Source: an uncultured Flavobacterium sp. (lineage in GTDB: Bacteria > Bacteroidota > Bacteroidia > Flavobacteriales > Flavobacteriaceae). From it: DNA of 15,730 nucleotides. The position numbers and the translations under genes are program-made. Below the pieces are notes generated by a model. The model was not told where the DNA came from and searched no databases. It saw only the letters and a list, made by a program, of their open reading frames with translations. Of the stretch, positions 1 through 5,842 are shown piece after piece; position 1 is the stretch's first letter, and each line of letters starts with the position of its first letter. The stretch spans positions 1 through 15,730 of the forward strand of contig CAMLFV010000046.1 in assembly GCA_946479395.1 (NCBI GenBank), in the 5' to 3' direction.

Positions 1-45
1 CGATCAATAAACCGATGGTTCCTACCAAGATATTCGATAATCTGT

Positions 46-1011
46 ATGAAGCAGAAAAGTTTGCAAAAATATATGTATGACATGATAAATTTCAACTGTA
101 CTGAAGAACGCTGGCGGAACTTTATAGACCATATCGCGGAGCTGGCAAAAGGCAATCTGAACAACCGCCTTGAAATAAAACACGTAAACGACCATCTGGA
201 AACCGGAGAAGCAATGCTGAACTGGGTAACAGACGAATGGAAACAACGCGTGTTACAGATGACTTTTACAAAACCGAGCGAAGCTCAAAAGTTCATCAAC
301 CATTTTCATATTGTTCTGGATAAAGATCTAGTAATACAATCTGTTGATAAAAACTTCCTGACATACATGGGGATTGCGCAAGATGATTTCCTACTCAAAA
401 GTCTAACAGAGTATATTAGGGAATCTGATCGTAAACCTTTTTTTAGGCATTTAAAAAAATTGGATCATCCCTATTCAACCAATACAAAAGCACCGACGAT
501 CGAAATAATGGAAATGAGATTTATGTACAGCGCAAAGCAACTGGTTCCCAATTACGGTTATATACTTAACCTTTTTCAGATCCAGATGGACCCGAAACAC
601 TTCAGAAAGGGGTTGGCTAAAGAACCAAAGGAGTTTGTGCGCTTCCAACAAAAAAAGATGTATCGCGACCGCGTAGCAGATGTAAAGAAGCACATAGACC
701 ACATGCCGTTAAAAGAAATACTGGTATTGGAAAACGTCTGCAAAAAATATATGGTTAACAAACTGCAGCTCAAAAAAGGATTCCGCGAACTTTATCAATC
801 CAGTGCGTACGACTATTTTGTAAAAAGAAGGATGAATCATGCGCGTCTGCTAATAGAAACCAGTACTATTTCGCTAAAAGAAATAGGACAAATGGTGGGC
901 TATGCACAATATTCCACTTTCAGCCAACAGTTTTACATTACTTACAAAATACGTCCTAAAGACTTAAGGAAGCAGAAAAGTGAAAACAGACCGTCTGAAA
1001 CAGACAAATAA
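46..1011 (+). CDS. AraC-family transcriptional regulator with PAS-like N-terminal part
   Basis: This 321-residue protein is a DNA-binding regulator. Residues about 210-312 form an AraC-type double helix-turn-helix: the first helix pair lies around 'LVLENVCKKYMVNKLQLKKGF' and the second around 'ISLKEIGQMVGYAQYSTFSQQF', followed by the usual 'YKIRPKDLR' ending. Residues about 84-135 ('HIVLDKDLVIQSVDKNFLTYMG') look like a PAS fold, so it may sense a small ligand; this is inference. The sugar-binding cupin found in classical AraC is not evident. The ATG at 46 is the first in frame, but the frame stays open to the left edge, so the true start may lie outside the window. A short stretch in another frame (14-79, 'MVPTKIFDNLYEAEKFAKIYV') also looks coding-like and could mean an upstream gene end or a frameshift. 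The next gene is 131 nt downstream on the same strand, with tandem repeats in the gap, so it probably controls that unit. The family call is firm; the ligand is unknown. Confidence 0.85.
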   Translation: MKQKSLQKYMYDMINFNCTEERWRNFIDHIAELAKGNLNNRLEIKHVNDHLETGEAMLNWVTDEWKQRVLQMTFTKPSEAQKFINHFHIVLDKDLVIQSVDKNFLTYMGIAQDDFLLKSLTEYIRESDRKPFFRHLKKLDHPYSTNTKAPTIEIMEMRFMYSAKQLVPNYGYILNLFQIQMDPKHFRKGLAKEPKEFVRFQQKKMYRDRVADVKKHIDHMPLKEILVLENVCKKYMVNKLQLKKGFRELYQSSAYDYFVKRRMNHARLLIETSTISLKEIGQMVGYAQYSTFSQQFYITYKIRPKDLRKQKSENRPSETDK

Positions 1012-1047
1012 TGTCTGCAAAGGCAAATTAAATTCTAAAAAATTTAA

Positions 1048-1084
1048 AATAATACCGATTTACTATGTAATAATACCGATCTAC
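1048..1084 (+). promoter_or_regulatory. Tandem direct repeat, candidate AraC-type operator
   Basis: Two copies of a 16-bp word, aataataccgatYtac, start at 1048 and 1069 and differ at one position. The 21-bp period is two turns of B-DNA. AraC-family activators typically bind direct-repeat half-sites about 21 bp apart. The repeat lies between the AraC-type gene and the membrane-protein gene, ending 58 nt before the ATG at 1143. A TTTG at 1098-1101 could be part of a Bacteroidota -33 box, but no matching -7 box (TAnnTTTG) was found at the right spacing. Confidence 0.6.
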
Positions 1085-1142
1085 AAATTATTAATCATTT
1101 GAATTTCAGAATTTTACAATACAAACAAAAAGCATTTGTATC

Positions 1143-2594
1143 ATGCATAAAATTCTATCATTCAGCAAACAGGCAGTAGTTTATTTCTTCATTATACTTT
1201 TTGTATATGCGGCAGTAAGCAAAGCAACTGACTTTGAAAACTTCCAGGTACAGGTAGCACAATCACCTTTACTTAGTGCTTTTGCAACTTTTATAGCTTA
1301 CGCTACCGTCATTGGCGAATTGATTATTGCGATACTGTTATGTTTTTCAAGAACACAAAAGCTTGGACTTTACCTGTTTCTAGGAATGATGACTGCCTTT
1401 ACCATATATATTTACCTGATATTGAACTACAGTCCGTTTGTTCCTTGTTCCTGCGGGGGTATCCTTGAAAAAATGGGATGGACGGAACACCTGTGGTTCA
1501 ATGCTATTACTACAATAGTAGTAGCTGCGATCATACTGCACAACAATACAACCAAGACAACTATTCTATATACCATAGGAACCATAATAATAAGTTCAGC
1601 AGTTGTTGTACTACTCTTCATCACTTCAGAACACATAATGAAGAAAGAAAACCCTTTTGTAAGAAGGTTTATACCACACCATATAGACAAAGCAGAATAT
1701 CTGGATCTGAATGTAAACTCCTATTACATCGCAGGGCTAACTAATGATTCCATTTATCTTGGAAATTATACCGCTCCTTTACTTGTGACTGCTTTGCCTG
1801 TTAATAATCTTGACGGTAAGGTAGAACATTTGATAAAATTGGATGAGACAGATCGGACATTCCGAAGTTTAACAATTTATGTCAATGAGGATTACTTCTT
1901 CGTAAGCGACGGTGCTACCCCAATTATATACAGAGGAAAAACAGGTAATTGGAAAGCTTTGAAATTCATGGAATCGAAAATATTCTTTTCAAAACTACAA
2001 CCATTTACCAACGATTCCTTTTTATTCAGAAGTGAAAAAGCAGAAAACGGAGAAAATATATTGGGAAAAATAGCAGTGAATAATTCAACAACTTTTGAAC
2101 TTTATGATAAAGCTTTAGAAAAGCAAATCGACGGGATATTTGATACCGACGGTCAGCTTGCAACTGATACAAAAACAAAACAAGCTATCTATACCTACTA
2201 TTATCGCAATCAATATTTGGTTTATCAACCACAAACAAACAATTTCAAAAAAGGGAAAACAATAGACACCACTACCCTTGCAAAAATAGACGTAACCACT
2301 TTAACTAATGGCGAGAAAAAAATGGCTGCACCTCCGCATAAAGTCAATTCAAAGATGCATGCCTACAATGGGTTACTTTACATTAAAGCTGAACTAATGG
2401 GTAAGAACGAGCCCAGAAGCATGTGGAATGAAGCAAGTATTATAGATGTGTATGATTATAGCAAAAACGAATACCAATATAGTTTTTATGCTTACGACCA
2501 TAAAAAAAACAAAATCAAAGAGTTTGCCGTAAACGATAACTTCTTTTTAGGGTTGGTTGGTAATTCGCTTGTTCGGTATAAAATAAACAAATAA
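1143..2594 (+). CDS. MauE/DoxX-like redox-associated membrane protein with large C-terminal extracytoplasmic domain
   Basis: The protein has 483 residues. The N-terminal third has about five hydrophobic segments (roughly 9-26, 47-68, 74-94, 117-134, 141-160) and the motif PCSCGG at 101-106, with Cys102 and Cys104 near a membrane edge. This fits the MauE/DoxX group of membrane proteins, which are linked to thiol-disulfide chemistry; MauE itself is needed for maturation of disulfide-rich methylamine dehydrogenase. Residues about 165-483 are soluble, probably outside the cytoplasm, rich in aromatic residues and beta-prone repeats such as 'LTIYVNEDYFFVSDG' and 'NDNFFLGLVGNSLVRY', suggesting a beta-propeller. 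This fold is inferred by eye. The gene lies between the AraC-type regulator and a small secreted four-cysteine protein, which suggests it handles or oxidises that peptide. No SD sequence is clear before the ATG at 1143, as is common in Bacteroidota. Confidence 0.75.
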   Translation: MHKILSFSKQAVVYFFIILFVYAAVSKATDFENFQVQVAQSPLLSAFATFIAYATVIGELIIAILLCFSRTQKLGLYLFLGMMTAFTIYIYLILNYSPFVPCSCGGILEKMGWTEHLWFNAITTIVVAAIILHNNTTKTTILYTIGTIIISSAVVVLLFITSEHIMKKENPFVRRFIPHHIDKAEYLDLNVNSYYIAGLTNDSIYLGNYTAPLLVTALPVNNLDGKVEHLIKLDETDRTFRSLTIYVNEDYFFVSDGATPIIYRGKTGNWKALKFMESKIFFSKLQPFTNDSFLFRSEKAENGENILGKIAVNNSTTFELYDKALEKQIDGIFDTDGQLATDTKTKQAIYTYYYRNQYLVYQPQTNNFKKGKTIDTTTLAKIDVTTLTNGEKKMAAPPHKVNSKMHAYNGLLYIKAELMGKNEPRSMWNEASIIDVYDYSKNEYQYSFYAYDHKKNKIKEFAVNDNFFLGLVGNSLVRYKINK

Positions 2595-2607
2595 AATGAG
2601 CTGATTT

Positions 2608-2665
2608 GAAAGCAGAAAAACGGCCAGATTCATGCAGGGGGCTAACTGTTTCTGGCACTGCTTTC
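2608..2665 (+). repeat. Nested stem-loop between membrane-protein and small-peptide genes
   Basis: The outer arms are perfect 8-mers: gaaagcag at 2608-2615 and ctgctttc at 2658-2665. The inner arms are perfect 6-mers: gccaga at 2623-2628 and tctggc at 2651-2656, closing a 22-nt loop. No clean T-run follows, so it is not a typical intrinsic terminator. It could be an attenuator or an mRNA-stability element separating the expression of the peptide from that of the membrane protein. Function is inferred. Confidence 0.45.
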
Positions 2666-2685
2666 TTTAGTAGCTAAAAATAAAT

Positions 2686-2699
2686 CTATTGGCCAATAG
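2686..2699. promoter_or_regulatory. Perfect 14-bp palindrome ctattggccaatag
   Basis: This uninterrupted palindrome lies 63 nt before the ATG of the small secreted protein gene. A dimeric regulator could bind it, or it may overlap the promoter; a TATAAA-like stretch follows at about 2723. There is no direct evidence of function. Confidence 0.3.
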
Positions 2700-2762
2700 C
2701 AGGGTTAACGGTTGAAAACCTGTATAAAAGAGTAAACCGCCAACAAATTAATATTAAATATT

Positions 2763-3047
2763 ATGAAACCAAATTTCAAAAAAGCCATAATGCCACTAGC
2801 TGTAGTGGTGTTGGGCGCAGCGGCAGCATTTGCAACAAATGCTGCAAAACAAAGTGAAAAAGCTAATGAGGCTGTAATGTTTGGATACCACTATGTGGCA
2901 TCTAATCCTGAAGGTAACAAGTGTGTAGCTGAATGGGTACCTTGTAATACCGTAGGCGGTCCTGTATGTACAATTGCAGGAAAAACCTATCATCGTTTAC
3001 CAATTGAGAACGGATTACAATGTACCTCTCAACTTTATCTTGATTAA
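2763..3047 (+). CDS. Small secreted four-cysteine protein (DUF6520-like)
   Basis: The protein has 94 residues. The N-terminus is a classical signal peptide: KPNFKK, a hydrophobic core at about 8-24, and likely cleavage near 'FATNA' (residue 27). The mature part of about 67 residues has four cysteines (54, 61, 69, 87), enough for two disulfides. The shape (MKxNFKKxIMPLAVVVLGAAAAFAT, then a short Cys-bearing domain) matches the DUF6520 / NVEALA-type small proteins of Bacteroidota, whose function I do not know to be established. It follows the MauE/DoxX-like gene by 168 nt and is closed by its own terminator hairpin, so it is the last gene of the unit. The disulfide-type partner suggests it is an exported peptide needing oxidation; a signal or antibacterial role is speculation. 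Confidence 0.8.
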   Translation: MKPNFKKAIMPLAVVVLGAAAAFATNAAKQSEKANEAVMFGYHYVASNPEGNKCVAEWVPCNTVGGPVCTIAGKTYHRLPIENGLQCTSQLYLD

Positions 3048-3053
3048 TTAACA

Positions 3054-3082
3054 AAGGGGCAGCCTTTTTTAGACTGCCCCTT
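3054..3082 (+). terminator. Hairpin terminator after the small secreted protein
   Basis: The arms aaggggcag (3054-3062) and ctgcccctt (3074-3082) form a perfect 9-bp stem with an 11-nt loop, starting 7 nt after the stop codon. The following sequence is only moderately T-rich (acttctta). It most likely ends transcription of the AraC/MauE/DUF6520 unit and may also block transcription arriving from the transposase on the other strand. Confidence 0.7.
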
Positions 3083-3138
3083 ACTTCTTAACAAATAAAT
3101 CACTAAAAAAACTAATCTTCAATCTTAACGAAGATTTA

Positions 3139-3855
3139 TCAATTAATTACTATTTCATTTTTTGAAAAATAAATCTTTAAAACAGCTTTCAGCATAACTT
3201 CACTTTTACTCAAACAAATCGTTTTTCGGTTCAATCTTTTTAAATGTGTGCGTAAGGTTAGGTTTGCCCTCTCTATATGGTTTGTTCCAAAACGAATTAC
3301 TTTATGAATTGCAGAGGGAATAAGACTTTGATAGCTTTTTAACTTATCGGTATATACAAATCGTACATTTGCTTGAATAACTTTATCAACAACTTTTTTT
3401 AACGTTAAGTTGGTTCTAGCTCCTACATTAAAACTTACAATATTTTTAGTTTCCCTTTCAAACGCGTAAACAATCCAAATACGTTTGGTTTTACATTTTA
3501 CAAATGTGCATAATTCATCAATTTCGTAAGAACAATTATGGTTCATTAATGGTAAACTTACGGTATTTGAAATAACAAGTATTCGTCTTAAAAGTGTTGT
3601 TGCAGATATATGTAAAATTCTGGCAATACTACGTATGCCCACACCTTCGGTGATTAATAACACAATGTGTTTATTTATATTGGTAAAGTAAGCCTTGTAA
3701 GTATAATTTTCTACAATGCTTTTATTACACCTTTTACATTTATAACGTTGCTTTTTAGCTTTAGAAAATCCATTTTTCACCAATTTACCCGAGCAATAAA
3801 TGCAAGTAGTAATTCCATCAACACATTTGAAACAGGAGGTATTGCTATTAACCAT
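3139..3855 (-). CDS. IS1-type transposase, InsA and InsB parts in one frame
   Basis: The protein is a DDE-type transposase of 238 residues from the ATG at 3855. The N-terminal part has a zinc-ribbon pattern of cysteine pairs (CIYC, CKRC) followed by a helix-turn-helix ('GVGIRSIARILHISATTLLRRI'), equivalent to E. coli InsA. The C-terminal part matches InsB: 'EIDELCTFV' carries the first Asp, 'FVYTDKLKSY' the second, and 'NHIERANLTLRTHLKRLNRKT' the Glu/Arg region. E. coli IS1 makes this protein through a -1 frameshift; here it is one continuous frame, as in other Bacteroidota IS1 elements. A longer reading from TTG at 3897 exists, but it would start inside the palindrome, and homology with the second IS1 end supports 3855. 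The gene appears intact. Confidence 0.88.
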   Translation of the reverse strand: MVNSNTSCFKCVDGITTCIYCSGKLVKNGFSKAKKQRYKCKRCNKSIVENYTYKAYFTNINKHIVLLITEGVGIRSIARILHISATTLLRRILVISNTVSLPLMNHNCSYEIDELCTFVKCKTKRIWIVYAFERETKNIVSFNVGARTNLTLKKVVDKVIQANVRFVYTDKLKSYQSLIPSAIHKVIRFGTNHIERANLTLRTHLKRLNRKTICLSKSEVMLKAVLKIYFSKNEIVIN

Positions 3856-3886
3856 TTTTAACTGTTTTAAGGCACTTAAATTAATG

Positions 3887-3908
3887 AAGACGAACAAATG
3901 TTCGTCTT
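3887..3908 (-). promoter_or_regulatory. Palindrome in the transposase leader
   Basis: The 10-nt arms (aagacgaaca at 3887-3896, tgttcgtctt at 3899-3908) are separated by AA. The palindrome lies about 30 nt upstream of the transposase ATG. The same palindrome with 14-bp arms occurs in the IS1 remnant at 5271-5300. Insertion sequences often carry leader hairpins that block translation from outside transcripts; that role is inferred here. Confidence 0.45.
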
Positions 3909-3989
3909 TATTTTTATAAAATTATTCATTAATAACTTAAAAAGCTAGTGTTTACAAGGGTTTTAATTTCCATCAACACTTCTGGAACA

Positions 3990-4283
3990 CTACCCATTTT
4001 CTTCAACTATTTTTTTAAAAATTTCAATTAAAAAAAGAAGTTTAGTAGTATCTCCAGCAGCAGAAAACACTCCTTTTTTCACAGAATAAAAATACCAATC
4101 TTCTTCTGAATTTTCAATCAAAGGATAATCAATATTCAAAGATTCTAATGGAGTGTAATTCAAATCTATCTCAATCGACCAACCAGGATTTGAAGTCGAT
4201 TGAACAACTATTAAATTTTCGTGTTCCCAATCTCCATCACAATTTGATTTAAACCAATCTTCTAACCATTTAATTGCATTCAT
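3990..4283 (-). CDS. Imm53-like immunity protein
   Basis: This 97-residue protein starts at the ATG at 4283, 4 nt after the stop codon of the toxin-tail frame upstream. The pattern 'WLEDWFKSNCDGDWEHENLI', then 'NPGWSIEIDL', then 'EEDWYFYSVKKGVFSAAG' matches the Imm53 immunity family of polymorphic toxin loci. It should neutralise the toxin tip encoded next to it in the same cytoplasm. An upstream ATG at 4304 lies within the toxin gene and is less likely. The last codon (GGG) and the stop (TAG) fall inside the IS1 terminal sequence, so the insertion supplied the present C-terminus, probably replacing a few residues. The gene looks functional although its toxin frame carries a stop codon. Family membership is judged by motif only. 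Confidence 0.75.
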   Translation of the reverse strand: MNAIKWLEDWFKSNCDGDWEHENLIVVQSTSNPGWSIEIDLNYTPLESLNIDYPLIENSEEDWYFYSVKKGVFSAAGDTTKLLFLIEIFKKIVEENG

Positions 4284-4287
4284 ATTT

Positions 4288-5200
4288 CTATTTAGGTATT
4301 TCATTAGCTTTAGCAGGCCTAACTCCTCCAGAAATACTCTTTCCTTGTACATGTGGAGTAGGAATTTTCTCTTTTGTTAATTTATTTGTATGTGGTGCTC
4401 CAGCACTTCCGTCTGGTTTTCCTCCATCATATCTTTTAATAGGATTAAAATGTCCTGTACTTGTTTTCTCATAAGTTTTGTACTTATATATCCTACCATT
4501 TGTCCCTCTTTGAAAAGTACTATGAGGACCGACAGCTTCCATATTAGGTTGCAACTTATTAGCTCCTTTTCCCCCACCTTTTCCTTGAGTTGCAATAATC
4601 ACCATCATATCTAATGTAGTTTCCGTGTTGCTTTTAGCTGTCATATCACGCCATAAAACTTCAAAAAACCTACCTGCTGAAGTTCCTTCAGAACCATTCT
4701 TTATGTAGCTTGCATCCTGTTCCTTCTTATTGGGAATAATATCATATGTATAATCATATGCTGAAGAAGGTATCATTGTAGTACCGTCATAATCATCATA
4801 ACCTTCTGCAGCTCCTCCAACAGAATTTCTATATGTTAGAAGTTTACCTACAATTCCCTCGTCTTTCCACCATGTACCATTTTCATAAACAAAATCTCCA
4901 TCGCTATCAGACCATCGATCACCTTCATTTCCTTCTGGTGGTGGATAAGCACTCATCCCCGTAGGATCAATAAACATAATAGGATTATTATGAACTTATT
5001 GGTATGGCGTCATCGTTTCTTCCGCCAGTGGATCAACACTTACAAATATACTAATTCTTGGGTCGTAATAACGTGCGCCGTAATAATACATTCCGGTAGC
5101 ATCGTCTAATTCTTTACCATTGAACTTGAATTTGTTGTCATAACCTACGCCGTTAGCAGCACTTTGATTGTGTTCTACAATCATTTCTCCGAAAGGCTGG
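4288..5200 (-). pseudogene. RHS toxin tip A: partial RHS core plus Ntox24-like tail, broken by TAA
   Basis: This is an orphan C-terminal RHS fragment. From 5200 it encodes 'PFGEMIVEHNQSA', 'NGKELDDATGMYYYGARYYDPR' and 'SVDPLAEETMTPYQ', then an in-frame TAA at 4996-4998, then 'VHNNPIMFIDPTGMSAY' in the same frame. Copy B has TAT (Tyr) at that position, so this is a single nonsense change. After the DPTG junction a variable tail of about 220 residues follows, ending in 'AVGPHSTFQRGTNGRIYKYKTYE', 'NPIKRYDGGKP' and 'IPTPHVQGKSISGGVRP', which resembles polymorphic toxin type 24 (Ntox24), a predicted nuclease-like toxin domain. The 5' side is cut by an IS1 remnant at about 5201, so most of the RHS shell is missing. 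The Imm53-like gene follows directly. A separate product starting at the ATG at 4977 is formally possible. Confidence 0.75.
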
Positions 5201-5201
5201 G

Positions 5202-5382
5202 TCATCAACACATTTGAAACACTAGGTACTACTACTTACCATTTTTATCTGTTTTAAGCCACTTAAATTAATAAAGACGAACAAATGTTCGTCTTTATTA
5301 TTATGAAATAAATCATTCTTTGATTTATAAGCCACTGTTTATAGGCAGTGCAGATTCTATCAACACTTCTGATACATTACCC
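5202..5382 (-). mobile_element. IS1 end remnant with first transposase codons
   Basis: This is a second, diverged copy of the left end of the IS1 element. It runs from the terminal sequence gggtaatgtatcagaag (minus strand from 5382), through the palindrome at 5271-5300, to a 5' piece of the transposase that reads MVSSST, a stop, then CFKCVD, ending near 5202. The intact copy has MVNSNTSCFKCVDG there. A 20-bp stretch ending in acatttgaaaca (5203-5221) matches 3814-3833. It abuts the RHS core of tip A exactly where that core loses homology to tip B, so the IS or a deletion from it removed the upstream RHS sequence. It cannot transpose on its own. Confidence 0.75.
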
Positions 5383-5389
5383 ACTACCC

Positions 5390-5842
5390 CTACCTCATTT
5401 CAAATTTTATTACATTGTTTTCTTTTAATTTTTCTATATCAGTTTTTGCTGAAAAAATCAAAAGAGTATTCATCTTACTGATTGTGTCAATTACTACTCT
5501 ATTATTATAAGTAAAAAAGTTAAAATCTGATTTTCCTATTTCTCTAGAAAATTTTTGTTTTAATAAAGGTTCAGCAATATATTTTTTTTTATCAATATAT
5601 ATCACTATACTATCTATATTTTTAATATCAAAAAATTTATCTCTTTCATTTTTATCTACTATGTAATAATTTAATCCACCATATTTTGTAGTTAGAAAAG
5701 TTCCATAAAACTCGTCATTTTTATGATTTTCGTAATAAACTACTACTTTATTAAGAGCTGTCTCTTTTCCGCATGAAAAAAAAACATATAAGACTAAAAC
5801 ATAAAAAATTCTATTTTGTATTCTTTTTATAATATGTAACAT
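5390..5842 (-). CDS. Putative lipoprotein, candidate immunity protein for RHS tip B
   Basis: The protein has 150 residues. The N-terminus is a lipoprotein signal: basic residues (IIKRIQNR), a hydrophobic core (IFYVLVLYVFF), then SC with the lipid-bearing Cys at 24. The remainder is a small alpha/beta-looking domain with no motif I recognise. The ATG at 5842 lies inside the 3' end of RHS tail B, overlapping it by 32 nt, the tight toxin-then-immunity order seen in polymorphic toxin systems. A membrane-anchored immunity protein would suit a toxin acting in the periplasm or at the envelope; this is inference. The stop codon lies 8 bp from the IS1 remnant end. The gene appears intact although the toxin upstream is interrupted. 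Confidence 0.6.
   Translation of the reverse strand: MLHIIKRIQNRIFYVLVLYVFFSCGKETALNKVVVYYENHKNDEFYGTFLTTKYGGLNYYIVDKNERDKFFDIKNIDSIVIYIDKKKYIAEPLLKQKFSREIGKSDFNFFTYNNRVVIDTISKMNTLLIFSAKTDIEKLKENNVIKFEMR

Larger units (their letters stand above)
3139..3995 (-). mobile_element. IS1-family insertion sequence, one terminus recognised
   Basis: The element contains one transposase gene. The end upstream of the transposase reads gggtagtgttccagaag on the minus strand, starting at 3995, and resembles the IS1 terminal repeat (GGTAATG, then CAACTTATTGAT). The same end recurs at 5382, which supports the boundary. The matching end on the other side, expected somewhere in 3083-3138, could not be found, so the 3' boundary is uncertain and that end may be lost; no target duplication could be assigned. 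A near-perfect palindrome at 3887-3908 lies just upstream of the transposase start. Confidence 0.65.

Noticed and set aside
3036..3058. Sequence at the end of the small-peptide gene resembling an IS1 terminus (aatgta...ttgat)
   Set aside because: The spacing differs by 6 nt from both confirmed ends and it lies within an apparently intact coding sequence, so the likeness is probably chance.
3856..3897. Longer transposase start at TTG 3897
   Set aside because: It would begin in the loop of the leader palindrome, and the extra 14 residues have no counterpart in IS1 proteins; ATG 3855 fits better.
4304..4352. N-terminal extension of the Imm53-like protein
   Set aside because: It lies within the toxin tail frame; the family pattern begins right at MNAIKWLEDWF from 4283.
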